Source: a virus. From it: a DNA stretch of 20,079 nucleotides. Both the position numbers and the translations under genes were made by a program. The notes beneath the pieces are model-generated. The model searched no databases and was not told the DNA's origin. It was given only the letters and a program-made list of their open reading frames with translations. Positions within the stretch are counted from its first letter, which is position 1. Each line of letters starts with the position of its first letter. Below, in pieces: positions 1 to 6,025 of this stretch. The stretch covers positions 1-20,079 of IMG/VR virus record IMGVR_UViG_3300043409_000553; one strand, written 5' to 3'.

Positions 1-1
1 G

Positions 2-253
2 CTGGTAATTGCAACGGAGGATAAATTTAATAATTTGACCCCGATCGAGTTCACCAAAGAAAAGACGGGGCTACTTGACGGGCTGAGTATCGGTCAAAGC
101 GTATCGGTCGAAATAAATTTAGGCGGCCGTGAATATTCGGGCAAGTATTACCCAAGCATCACGGGATGGAAGTTGACCGCTGGGCAAAGTGCACCACCTC
201 AAAAGCAAAGTGCACCAGTTGAAGATATTGACGCAGATATGCTTCCGTTCTGA
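2..253 (+). CDS. DUF3127-like (SSB-like) protein, 5' truncated
   Basis: This is the C-terminal part of a small OB-fold-like protein; the frame is open to the left window edge, so the true start lies outside. A TTG at 35 could be read as a start, but the upstream codons continue the same domain. The segment with LLDGLSIGQSVSVEINL followed by GREYSGKYYPSITGWKL matches the end of the DUF3127 family, which is widespread in Bacteroidota and generally regarded as a single-stranded DNA binding-like protein. The tail DIDADMLPF resembles the acidic tip of SSB proteins (DDDIPF type) that binds DNA-repair partners. Inferred role: binding ssDNA in phage replication or recombination. Its TGA overlaps the ATG of the next gene by one base (TGATG), suggesting translational coupling. 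The family call is from memory of its pattern; the function is inference. Confidence 0.68.
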   Translation: MVIATEDKFNNLTPIEFTKEKTGLLDGLSIGQSVSVEINLGGREYSGKYYPSITGWKLTAGQSAPPQKQSAPVEDIDADMLPF

Positions 254-414
254 TGCGCACATTAGCAATCACATATTACATCTCATGCCTGCTTTGCCCA
301 CTTGTAGCTTTCGAGCCGCACGTGTGCAAAGAGGTGATTAAGCCAACGCCAGTACACGTTATGCTGTTTAGCGTGCAACAACAAAGATTATTCTATAAAG
401 ACTTGAACGAATGA
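253..414 (+). CDS. Small hydrophobic protein, 53 aa, unknown
   Basis: A short reading frame, MRTLAITYYISCLLCPLVAF at the N-terminus, then a polar tail ending in KDLNE. Its ATG shares a base with the upstream TGA (TGATG) and its TGA overlaps the next ATG (ATGA), exactly filling the space between two genes; this is the main reason to believe it is real. Residues 4-20 form a hydrophobic stretch with cysteines at 12 and 15, compatible with a signal anchor, a single membrane span or a lipoprotein-like signal. Next to a DUF5675 gene it could belong to a lysis or envelope function, but no family is recognised and this is inference only. Confidence 0.5.
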   Translation: MRTLAITYYISCLLCPLVAFEPHVCKEVIKPTPVHVMLFSVQQQRLFYKDLNE

Positions 415-827
415 TAAAAGCAACCTTAACCCGAAAGTATACGACTACCCAAACGCTGGGCGAATTGGTAATTGGCAATTTCAAATGTAAGACGTTGGAA
501 CTGGCTTGGAAGGATAACGCGGCAAAGATTAGCTGCATACCCGAAGGCGTGTACCAAGTCGTTCCAAGACAGTCCGCAAAGTATGGCCGACATCTGCACA
601 TTACTAACGTGCCGAACCGTTCATTTGTGCTAATCCATTGGGGCAATTATGCTGGTTCAATCAATTTAAAAAGCGGCCAAAGTGACATTAAGGGCTGCGT
701 GTTGGTAGGGTCGGCAATGGCTGACATCAACAAGGATGGCATACTGGACATTGTGAACTCCAAGCCTACATTCGCTGGTTTGATGCTTATGTTTCCTGAT
801 GGTTTTGAGTTGACGGTTAAGAGTTAA
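411..827 (+). CDS. DUF5675 family protein
   Basis: A 138-residue protein whose pattern fits DUF5675, common in phages and prophages of Bacteroidota and of unknown function. Visible marks are the N-terminal beta segment (MIKATLTRKYTTTQTLGELV), IPEGVYQVVP at 43-52, the core LIHWGN at 74-79, and GCVLVG at 95-100. The histidine at 76 and cysteine at 96 stand in an order reminiscent of the His...Cys pair of L,D-transpeptidase (YkuD) folds, which would suit action on cell-wall peptidoglycan, but that is inference. Between the core and the C-terminal helix is an acidic loop, DINKDGILD (105-113), that fits the calcium-binding DxNxDGxxD pattern. The start at 411 overlaps the preceding stop (ATGA). Length is about that expected for the family. 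A strongly structured repeat region begins directly after the stop. Confidence 0.75.
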   Translation: MIKATLTRKYTTTQTLGELVIGNFKCKTLELAWKDNAAKISCIPEGVYQVVPRQSAKYGRHLHITNVPNRSFVLIHWGNYAGSINLKSGQSDIKGCVLVGSAMADINKDGILDIVNSKPTFAGLMLMFPDGFELTVKS

Positions 828-956
828 CGTTCTGTGGCTTTAAGCAGTTGCCAATAAAACTGCCAAAACTTTTAATTTGAAACTAATGATTACAGATAAA
901 AAACAACCTTTAAATTTAGCCAAAAGTGGCAATTGCTTAAAACCGCTGTTACCTGC
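824..956 (+). repeat. attC-like imperfect palindrome upstream of gene 994
   Basis: Directly at the end of the DUF5675 gene lies GGCTTTAAGCAGTTGCC (836-852), which is the near-perfect reverse complement of GGCAATTGCTTAAAACC (928-944): 15 of 17 positions match, and one of the two differences is a G-T wobble. The arms are separated by 75 bases. Outside the arms are TAAC on the left (824-827, including the stop codon) and GTTACC on the right (948-953), the same AAC...GTT layout as integron attC sites. The total span of about 130 bases is within the size known for attC sites. The full consensus core sites (RYYYAAC/GTTRRRY) are not met, so it is called attC-like only. Confidence 0.5.
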
Positions 957-976
957 TGGGCGGATTATTCAGCAGG
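952..976 (+). promoter_or_regulatory. Small hairpin before gene 994
   Basis: CCTGCTG (952-958) and CAGCAGG (970-976) are perfect 7-base complements around an 11-base loop, ending 17 bases before the ATG at 994. No T-run follows, so it is not a typical terminator. It could shape translation of the downstream gene or be part of the flanking recombination-site-like sequence. An AAGGA at 984-988, five bases before the ATG, looks like a Shine-Dalgarno sequence, unlike most genes here. Confidence 0.35.
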
Positions 977-993
977 ATTTAAAAAGGAACAAA

Positions 994-1356
994 ATGAGTT
1001 TAGATGTTTATTTAACACGTAAAAAATGGGTAAGCTATGATGAAGCTAAAACCCACACCGAAGAAAACGAAGAAGTTTATTGGGCAAACATTACCCATAA
1101 CTTAGGTAAAATGGCAGCAGAAGCAGGAATTTACGAAGCACTTTGGAGACCCGAAGAAATTGGCAAAACAAAAGCAAGTGAAATAGTTGAATTACTTGAA
1201 AAAGGATTGGCTGATTTAAAAGCAAGACCTGAACATTTTGAAACTTTTAATTCACCTAATGGATGGGGAATGTATGAGCATTTTGTTCCTTTTGTCGAAA
1301 AGTATTTAGAAGCCTGTAAAGAATATCCTGATGCTGTTATCGAAGTGTCAAGGTAG
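994..1356 (+). CDS. Conserved hypothetical protein, cassette-borne candidate
   Basis: A 120-residue soluble protein starting MSLDVYLTRKKWVSYDEAKT, with a conserved-looking core ANITHNLGKMAAEAGIYEAL followed by WRPEEIG, and a C-terminal part NGWGMYEHFVPFVEKYLEAC. I recall similar proteins as unassigned ORFs in many phages and bacteria; no function is known to me. The frame is open back to 877, but the start at 994 is preferred: it has an AAGGA five bases upstream, the protein begins with the usual MSLDVYLT, and the longer version would read through a palindromic arm. Codons are visibly richer in A and T (GAA, AAA, TTT) than the neighbouring late genes. Long untranslated gaps of 166 and 126 bases flank it, and inverted arms 928-956 and 1361-1390 frame it, suggesting arrival as a mobile gene unit. 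Confidence 0.75.
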   Translation: MSLDVYLTRKKWVSYDEAKTHTEENEEVYWANITHNLGKMAAEAGIYEALWRPEEIGKTKASEIVELLEKGLADLKARPEHFETFNSPNGWGMYEHFVPFVEKYLEACKEYPDAVIEVSR

Positions 1357-1360
1357 CCTT

Positions 1361-1390
1361 GCAGGTAACCAAAGGCTTTGCGAAGTTGCC
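1361..1390 (+). repeat. Inverted arm downstream of gene 994
   Basis: GCAGGTAAC (1361-1369) is the exact reverse complement of GTTACCTGC (948-956) on the other side of the gene. After four bases, GGCTTTGCGAAGTTGCC (1374-1390) follows, a copy of the left arm at 836-852 in the same orientation (13 of 17 identical) and the complement-like partner of 928-944. Both the 836 and 1374 copies are followed after 8-11 bases by TGCCAA, extending the direct repeat. The arm begins four bases after the stop codon, as attC sites do in gene cassettes. No matching 3' arm was found before the next gene at 1483, so this copy looks incomplete. Confidence 0.5.
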
Positions 1391-1470
1391 CTTTGCAATT
1401 TTGCCAAGCCAGTGTTAAACTTTATTTTCACAACGTCTATTTAATTACACAACTAAAGAAAAACACGTAA

Positions 1471-1478
1471 TACCTTCG
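1471..1478 (+). promoter_or_regulatory. Bacteroidota -7-like box TACCTTCG
   Basis: TACCTTCG differs by one base from the Bacteroidota -7 consensus TAnnTTTG and ends four bases before the ATG at 1483, after a 126-base gap without genes. No clear -33 TTTG was found at the usual distance. If used, transcription would start at or next to the ATG, giving a nearly leaderless message for the 1483-2456 genes. Confidence 0.4.
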
Positions 1479-1482
1479 CAAC

Positions 1483-1683
1483 ATGAGCAACCAAGCAAAC
1501 AAAGCAATCCCGATTGACGGGATAATTACATTAGCCAGCCAGCTGATTGAATTAATCAAAACAGGCATTGAAAAGCGCGGCTTACTTCGCGAACGGGTTA
1601 ACCGTTTGGAGCAAGCGTTATTGAAAGCTGCGGAGTATAACCTCGTTCAAGACGAACGCATTAAAGCACTTGAGGACAAATGA
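1483..1683 (+). CDS. Hypothetical protein, 66 aa, coiled-coil tendency
   Basis: A small protein, MSNQANKAIPIDGIITLASQ at the start, then LIELIKTGIEKRGLLRERVN and a charged helix ending IKALEDK. Residues from about 33 to the end have heptad-like leucine spacing (LLRERVNRLEQALLKAAEY), suggesting a short coiled coil. No family is recognised. It follows the -7-like box at 1471 and its TGA overlaps the ATG of the next gene (ATGA at 1680), so it likely heads a small operon of four genes before the terminase genes. Confidence 0.6.
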   Translation: MSNQANKAIPIDGIITLASQLIELIKTGIEKRGLLRERVNRLEQALLKAAEYNLVQDERIKALEDK

Positions 1684-1865
1684 AAACCTACGCAATAGTA
1701 TTGACCGATTCGCATCCGTTAATCCCAAAGGACACCAAGCTGGTAATGTTTGAATCGCACAAATTGGGGCGGCAGTTTGGTAGTAAACAAAATGGCGACT
1801 ACTGGAGTGAGGTCTTTATTTTAAGCAGACCAAGCTTGTTTAAAGTGGTAGAAGAAAATGAGTAA
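1680..1865 (+). CDS. Hypothetical protein, 61 aa
   Basis: A small protein, MKTYAIVLTDSHPLIPKDTK at the start and ending LFKVVEENE. The alternation of beta-prone and charged residues suggests a compact mixed alpha/beta fold. No family is recognised. It overlaps the gene before it by four bases (ATGA) and the next by eight, which supports its reality and translational coupling. Confidence 0.55.
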   Translation: MKTYAIVLTDSHPLIPKDTKLVMFESHKLGRQFGSKQNGDYWSEVFILSRPSLFKVVEENE

Positions 1866-2094
1866 CTATTCACATATTACGGACGTTTTAAAGGGCGTGG
1901 AGGTCGTAGGACGTGCCAATCCAACACGTTACACGGCTATTCACTTTGACGGGCGTAGCGTTAAGCATTCGGGTACGTTTAGGGATTTTTGCACGTTGCA
2001 CAGATTTCCATATCACACTTTAAAAACGCAAGGCAGCACCGCTTTCACGGTTGGTTATAACTGGGAGGGCTGGCAATTCACTAAAGAAAACTAA
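1858..2094 (+). CDS. Hypothetical protein, 78 aa
   Basis: A small basic protein with YTAIHFDGRSVKHSGTF near residues 25-41, FRDFCTLHRFPYHTLK in the middle, and GYNWEGWQF near the end. The FRDFCTLHRFPYHTLK stretch reads like a short helix-turn-helix (a segment with a turn at FPY), and could bind nucleic acid, but this is only an impression. No family is recognised. It overlaps the preceding frame by eight bases. Confidence 0.55.
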   Translation: MSNYSHITDVLKGVEVVGRANPTRYTAIHFDGRSVKHSGTFRDFCTLHRFPYHTLKTQGSTAFTVGYNWEGWQFTKEN

Positions 2095-2099
2095 CGAAA

Positions 2100-2456
2100 A
2101 TGAACCCTGTACTTTTGACTATACCAGTATTTATAGCAGCCACGTTAACCCTTGCGTGTGGTATGCTGTTTGCAATTATCCATCAAAAAGACGAGAGGAT
2201 AGCCGACCTTTTGGAAGATAAAGAAATTTCGATAAAGGCAATAGCTACTATGCGGAAATTTTACGAAGTGGAAGTCGAAGTATCAAAGAAACTTGAGGAC
2301 GATCTACTCCAAGCTGACAAGGAATACGATGCAAAGGATAGGGAGTTAAAAGCCGCTAAGGAAACCATCCAGCATTTGACCGCTCGCACGTTCACAGGAC
2401 GTAAGCGAAACAACAAAGGGCAATTTGTGACGGTTGCTAAGGATGTTGAGCCTTAA
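2100..2456 (+). CDS. Membrane-anchored coiled-coil protein
   Basis: A 118-residue protein with one hydrophobic segment at residues 4-27 (VLLTIPVFIAATLTLACGML), followed by a long charged helix with heptad character to about residue 92, and a basic C-terminus with RKRNNKGQF. The layout of an N-terminal membrane anchor and a periplasmic coiled coil is that of inner-membrane spanins (Rz-like) and of some phage lysis accessories; no overlapping outer-membrane partner gene was found, so a spanin role is only a possibility. It sits five bases after the previous stop and directly before the terminase small subunit. Confidence 0.6.
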   Translation: MNPVLLTIPVFIAATLTLACGMLFAIIHQKDERIADLLEDKEISIKAIATMRKFYEVEVEVSKKLEDDLLQADKEYDAKDRELKAAKETIQHLTARTFTGRKRNNKGQFVTVAKDVEP

Positions 2457-2462
2457 ATTTGA

Positions 2463-2470
2463 TACCTTTG
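2463..2470 (+). promoter_or_regulatory. Bacteroidota -7 box TACCTTTG before TerS
   Basis: TACCTTTG is a perfect match to TAnnTTTG and ends four bases before the ATG at 2475. A TTG lies 14 bases upstream (2446-2448), closer than the usual -33 element. The box would place the transcription start at about the start codon of the terminase small subunit gene, making it a candidate late promoter for packaging and tail genes. Confidence 0.5.
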
Positions 2471-2474
2471 TAAG

Positions 2475-2915
2475 ATGCACCCGACACGGATATTCAAGAC
2501 ACCTGAGGAATTATTTGATGCTTGGGAAAATTACCGAAAGCATCTACAAACAAAGGCTTTAGAATGGCCAAAGGTGCAATACGTGGGCAAAGATGGCATG
2601 AGGGTAGAGGACTATCCAAAGCTACCTTTAACAATGGATGGATTTGAGGTTTATTGCTTTCAGAATTATGGATGCGTTAACCAGTATTTTGACAATAAAG
2701 ACGGTTATTACGATGCGTTCGTTACTATCTGTTCACACATAAAAAAACAAATTCGCGAAGACCAAATAACAGGAGGGCTACTTGGCAACTACAATGCAAG
2801 CATTACGCAGCGTTTGAATGGCCTAAAAGAACAGACCGAAAACAACAACACAAATACGCATAATATCCTAAACATCGACCCGTTAGATGATTCAATCGAC
2901 AACGGCGCTACGTAA
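2475..2915 (+). CDS. terS: Terminase small subunit, GP3-package type
   Basis: A 146-residue protein fitting the small terminase family seen in Bacteroidota phages (GP3-like DNA packaging proteins). It opens MHPTRIFKTPEELFDAWENY, the familiar RxFxTPEEL.xAWxxY start, continues with LPLTMDGFEVYC (51-62), where the family has an LT.EGF segment starting a helix-turn-helix, then FVTICSHIKKQIREDQITGG and LLGNYNASITQRLNGLKEQT, matching the family's helix with FNAxIxxRxLGL. The role is to recognise viral DNA at the packaging site and recruit the large subunit. The acidic, asparagine-rich tail (NNNTNTHNILNIDPLDD) may contact TerL. It overlaps terL by 29 bases and follows a -7 box four bases before its ATG. 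Confidence 0.78.
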   Translation: MHPTRIFKTPEELFDAWENYRKHLQTKALEWPKVQYVGKDGMRVEDYPKLPLTMDGFEVYCFQNYGCVNQYFDNKDGYYDAFVTICSHIKKQIREDQITGGLLGNYNASITQRLNGLKEQTENNNTNTHNILNIDPLDDSIDNGAT

Positions 2916-4077
2916 AATTGCAGGGCTAAAGAAACGCATCAAAGTAATTCGGGGCGGTCAAGGTGCAGGTAAAACAATAAGCGTTCTAATTTTGCTGATT
3001 AACCATGCGGCAAGCAAGCCTGACAAAGAGATTCTAATCATTAGCGCGGAGTTGACCAAGATGCGCCTGACGGTTATTAAAGACTTTGTAAAAGTTATGA
3101 AGATGGCAGGCATTTACGATGAAAGGCGGTTTATAGCTGGCACTCTTTACAGATTTGCGAATGGTTCGTTTATCAAATTCATAGGACTGGACAAGCAGGA
3201 TGTCGGCAAGGGATTACGCTCCGATATTGTCTACTTTAACGAAGTTAACAAATGCGATTCAGAAAGCTACAGGCAGGTTGCTACAAGGGCTGGCAAGGTA
3301 ATAAGCGACTATAACCCCGATGCTAAATTCTTTATTGATACTGAGGTAATCGGGCGCGAAGATTGCGACTTTCTGCAGCTAACTTTTGAGGATAACGAAC
3401 TGCTTGGAATAGATGAGCGAAACGAAATACTCAACTACAAGCGTTTGGGCTATAATGAAGATGGCAGCGTTAAGAATAGCTATTGGGCTAACATTTGGCG
3501 TGTCTATGGACTGGGCGAAGTTGGCGCATTGCAGGGCGTGGTATTCAGCGACTGGAGCGAAATAGAAAGCGTGCCACCTAGCGCAAAAATGGTAGGATTT
3601 GGAATGGACTTTGGATATACGAACGACCCGACCACGTGCATTGCGGCCTATGAATACAACGGCCAAAGGATATACGATGAACTGATTTACCAAACGGGGC
3701 TATTGAATGGTGACATTGCGGCCTTACTCAAATCGAACGGAATAACCAAGCAGGACAAGGGCTATGCTGATTGCGCAGATCCAAAGAGCATTGATGAAAT
3801 TAACCGCTATGGATTCAACCTAAAGCCTGTAACCAAAGGCGCGGATAGTATTGCTTTCGGGATTAGCATCATGCAAGGGCAGCCGTTTCAAGTGACCAAA
3901 AGAAGCGCGAATATCAAAAAGGAATTGAACGCTTATTGTTGGGACACCGATAAGGACGGCAATACAATCAACAAGCCGATAGATGCCCACAACCACGCTA
4001 TTGATGCCATGCGATACGTTGAGATGATGCTAACCATCAAACCATCATTCAAGCCATTTAGAGCCATCCAATTTTGA
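2887..4077 (+). CDS. terL: Terminase large subunit
   Basis: A 396-residue packaging ATPase and nuclease. The ATPase domain has the Walker A motif GGQGAGKT at 23-30, a Walker B-like strand DIVYFNEVN at 113-121 with the catalytic glutamate at 119, and SDYNP at 140-144 as the coupling motif. The nuclease domain has the RNase H-like acidic residues: D241 in GMDFGYTNDPTT, the DCADPKS segment at 295-301, and D373 in HNHAIDAMRY. It drives ATP-dependent DNA translocation through the portal and cuts concatemeric DNA. The start at 2887 is the only one before Walker A; it overlaps TerS by 29 bases. The end overlaps the next gene by four bases. A length of about 400 residues is normal for this family in Bacteroidota phages. 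Confidence 0.93.
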   Translation: MIQSTTALRKIAGLKKRIKVIRGGQGAGKTISVLILLINHAASKPDKEILIISAELTKMRLTVIKDFVKVMKMAGIYDERRFIAGTLYRFANGSFIKFIGLDKQDVGKGLRSDIVYFNEVNKCDSESYRQVATRAGKVISDYNPDAKFFIDTEVIGREDCDFLQLTFEDNELLGIDERNEILNYKRLGYNEDGSVKNSYWANIWRVYGLGEVGALQGVVFSDWSEIESVPPSAKMVGFGMDFGYTNDPTTCIAAYEYNGQRIYDELIYQTGLLNGDIAALLKSNGITKQDKGYADCADPKSIDEINRYGFNLKPVTKGADSIAFGISIMQGQPFQVTKRSANIKKELNAYCWDTDKDGNTINKPIDAHNHAIDAMRYVEMMLTIKPSFKPFRAIQF

Positions 4078-4790
4078 AAACAGCCATAACGATAAACGGC
4101 CAGCCTGTTAACATTCCTGCCCAGTGGGAGGACATAACACTAAAGCAAGCGATTCAATTACATTCGGCTAAAACAGATGCCGAAATACTTGCAGCCGTCA
4201 GTGATTTAGACTTGGAAATGTGCGAAAACATTAGGCCGATGCAACTTGCCGCGATAGTGTGGCCTATTAACGCACTAGGTGAGATGCCTAGCCTAGATGA
4301 GTGGACATTATCACTCCCAAAGCCTAAATCATTGGGGAGCATGGAATTTGCACGAAAGGTAAACGTGGAAGGGCTGGCGAGATTAAAGCTAATTGACACC
4401 GAACTAATCGGGCGAACGGTTGCCATTTATTGTGCAAATGATATAGATGACAAGGATATTGAGGACTGCTATTTACGTCTGCTGAATGAGCCGTTTATTG
4501 CCGTTGCCGCTGCTGGTCAATACATATCTAGCCAACTTGCCGAGATGTCAAAGGCTGAGGCTGCAATCAAGCCTGCTGAATACGAATCTGAAGAATGGCA
4601 AGCTGGCATTTCTGACTTCAAAAAATATGGTACTTTTGGACTGGTTAGGGGCATATCTTTGCGACACCATTGTAGTGATGAAGATGTATACCGTTGGAGT
4701 TACAACAAGGTGCTATTGGAGTTGCAATATGCAGCAGATGAGAACGCCTACCAAAGGAAGTTAAATAAGATTTTGAACAAGAAGAAATGA
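4074..4790 (+). CDS. Putative tail assembly chaperone-like protein
   Basis: A 238-residue mainly helical protein. It begins with a short beta hairpin, ITINGQPVNIPAQWEDITLK, followed by QAIQLHSAKTDAEILAAVSD, a pattern I recall in proteins of Bacteroidota phages placed before tail genes. The C-terminal part WSYNKVLLELQYAADENAYQ looks like the end of gpE/gpG-like tail chaperones, which keep the tape measure protein soluble. The gene follows terL with ATGA overlap and is itself followed by an ATGA overlap. No slippery heptamer typical of the gpG/gpGT frameshift was seen at its 3' end. The chaperone role is inference from position and shape. Confidence 0.45.
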   Translation: MKTAITINGQPVNIPAQWEDITLKQAIQLHSAKTDAEILAAVSDLDLEMCENIRPMQLAAIVWPINALGEMPSLDEWTLSLPKPKSLGSMEFARKVNVEGLARLKLIDTELIGRTVAIYCANDIDDKDIEDCYLRLLNEPFIAVAAAGQYISSQLAEMSKAEAAIKPAEYESEEWQAGISDFKKYGTFGLVRGISLRHHCSDEDVYRWSYNKVLLELQYAADENAYQRKLNKILNKKK

Positions 4791-5239
4791 GCAGCATAGT
4801 AAGCATAATTGAAACGGTTGTTTTGGACTTAACTCCAAAGCCTGATTTCATTCACGGGTTTAAATCGTGGGCAAATCTAAAGGCCGATGAAAAGAGGTTT
4901 CCATGTGTGATACTTGTTGAGCCGATTACTAGCGATGACAACTTTAGGCAGGGGGGATTAGTAGATAGCACATATCCGTTATTTATGCTATTTTTAGGCC
5001 GTACCGAATTGGCATACACACCTGAGCAGCATCGGGTTACAATAGATGCAATGCGTGATTTGCGCAGACAGTTTGTTCTCAAATTAAAGGCAACCAAAAA
5101 CATTTACGGTGAGCATATCTTCAAATCAATTGACAACGTGAAAACCACCGACACGTTTAACGAACTAGATGCCAACGCATCGGGCGTATTCATGACATTC
5201 ACAGCGACACCATTTAATTCTGATTCAGTATGCGTGTAA
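4787..5239 (+). CDS. Putative tail terminator/completion protein
   Basis: A 150-residue protein starting MSSIVSIIETVVLDLTPKPD, with FPCVILVEPITSDDNF at about 38-53, a central helix with RVTIDAMRDLRRQFVLKLKA, and a beta-rich end GVFMTFTATPFNSDSVCV. The alternation of an N-terminal helix, a strand with a proline, a long helix and C-terminal strands fits the compact alpha/beta fold of tail terminator or tail completion proteins, and the position among tail genes agrees, but no named family was recognised with confidence. It overlaps the next gene by 10 bases. Confidence 0.45.
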   Translation: MSSIVSIIETVVLDLTPKPDFIHGFKSWANLKADEKRFPCVILVEPITSDDNFRQGGLVDSTYPLFMLFLGRTELAYTPEQHRVTIDAMRDLRRQFVLKLKATKNIYGEHIFKSIDNVKTTDTFNELDANASGVFMTFTATPFNSDSVCV

Positions 5240-5589
5240 CACATTCAAAGCAAGGGGGCAAATCACATAGCAAAAAGAAGCTAAAGGATTTCGAGGCTGC
5301 AAAAGTCAAGGCAGTTAGTATGGTAATGCGTAACGTGGCAGAAGAAGCGCGCAAAATCGAGATGGAAGCTGTTAGGCAAGTTTTAGAATCATATCTAAAC
5401 AGGCCGTTAATTCAAAGCGATGTGCAGAAGATAGGGCGAATTGCTATGCCGAACGGTTACGTGCTAACCTATGGCAATAAACCATTGGGCGAAATTCAAC
5501 GCGAAACGCATAAAGACCCGAAGGCTCAAGAGAATTATCGCGTTACCTTTACAGCCTACGAAGATGAGCATACAGAAACCCCTTCTTGA
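5230..5589 (+). CDS. Hypothetical protein, 119 aa, basic N-terminus
   Basis: A 119-residue protein with a strongly basic start (HSKQGGKSHSKKKLKDF), a long helix with MRNVAEEARKIEMEAVRQVL, then GRIAMPNGYVLTYGNKPLGE and a polar tail. No family is recognised. Both ends overlap neighbours (10 bases with the gene before, 26 with the next), and the set sits between packaging and large tail genes, so a minor virion or neck role is plausible. Confidence 0.45.
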   Translation: MRVTHSKQGGKSHSKKKLKDFEAAKVKAVSMVMRNVAEEARKIEMEAVRQVLESYLNRPLIQSDVQKIGRIAMPNGYVLTYGNKPLGEIQRETHKDPKAQENYRVTFTAYEDEHTETPS

Positions 5590-6025
5590 GCAATTAGGCA
5601 AGACCTTAGTAGGGCAATTTCGGGCGAATATAGCCCCGATGAAAGCAAGCGGCCGCACTAGCGACAGTATACACTACGTGGCGACCGAAAACACTTTAGA
5701 GGTGTTGGCATTGCGAAGCATCGGGACGGCCGAATATGGAAGGAAGCCAACAAGACAAGGGGCAGAAGCTGGCGACCCTACGCTATTTGAAGCCATCAAA
5801 GAATGGGCGAAAATACGTGGCATAGTTACCAATTTGGACGACAAAGCACAGCTAGGCATTGTTTACGCAATCACTAAGCACATTCACAAGAACGGATGGA
5901 AAACCAAGCTAACCAAGCCACTTTCATCTGTTACGGATAACCTAGACATTGATGCGTTAATTAAGCCTTTGGTAGTGTATCAAATGACTCAGTTCAAAAG
6001 TGGTATAATCAAAGAATTACAATGA
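5564..6025 (+). CDS. HK97 gp10-like tail/neck protein candidate
   Basis: A 153-residue protein when started at ATG 5564 (MSIQKPLLEQLGKTLVGQFR). The frame is open back to 5471, but the added residues are very basic, unlike the rest, and would overlap the previous gene by over 100 bases; 5564 leaves a 26-base overlap. It has an N-terminal helix, then SGRTSDSIHYVAT and LEVLALRSIGTAEYGRKPTR, a strand-turn pattern like that of HK97 gp10-family tail-completion proteins, followed by helical segments FEAIKEWAKIRG and IVYAITKHIHKNGW. It likely acts at the head-tail joint or tail end. Its stop overlaps the next ATG by four bases. Confidence 0.5.
   Translation: MSIQKPLLEQLGKTLVGQFRANIAPMKASGRTSDSIHYVATENTLEVLALRSIGTAEYGRKPTRQGAEAGDPTLFEAIKEWAKIRGIVTNLDDKAQLGIVYAITKHIHKNGWKTKLTKPLSSVTDNLDIDALIKPLVVYQMTQFKSGIIKELQ

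Noticed and set aside
877-993. Longer start for the gene ending at 1356
   Set aside because: It would translate the palindromic arm 928-956, adds a low-quality basic stretch, and lacks an SD, whereas 994 has AAGGA and the expected protein start.
828-1390. Canonical integron attC sites
   Set aside because: The flanking sequences lack the RYYYAAC and GTTRRRY consensus and no integron integrase is in the window; only the palindrome layout and AAC...GTT ends agree, so I call it attC-like.
2100-2456. Definite Rz-type spanin
   Set aside because: Membrane anchor and coiled coil fit, but no partner outer-membrane lipoprotein frame was found inside or after the gene, so the role is left open.
4770-4800. 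Programmed frameshift between the 4074 and 4787 genes (gpG/gpGT type)
   Set aside because: No slippery heptamer such as GGGAAAG or AAAAAAC near the junction, and the downstream gene has its own ATG in a normal ATGA overlap.
5471-5563. Longer start for the gene ending at 6025
   Set aside because: The added residues are highly basic and overlap most of the end of the previous gene; ATG 5564 gives a normal overlap and the expected helical start.
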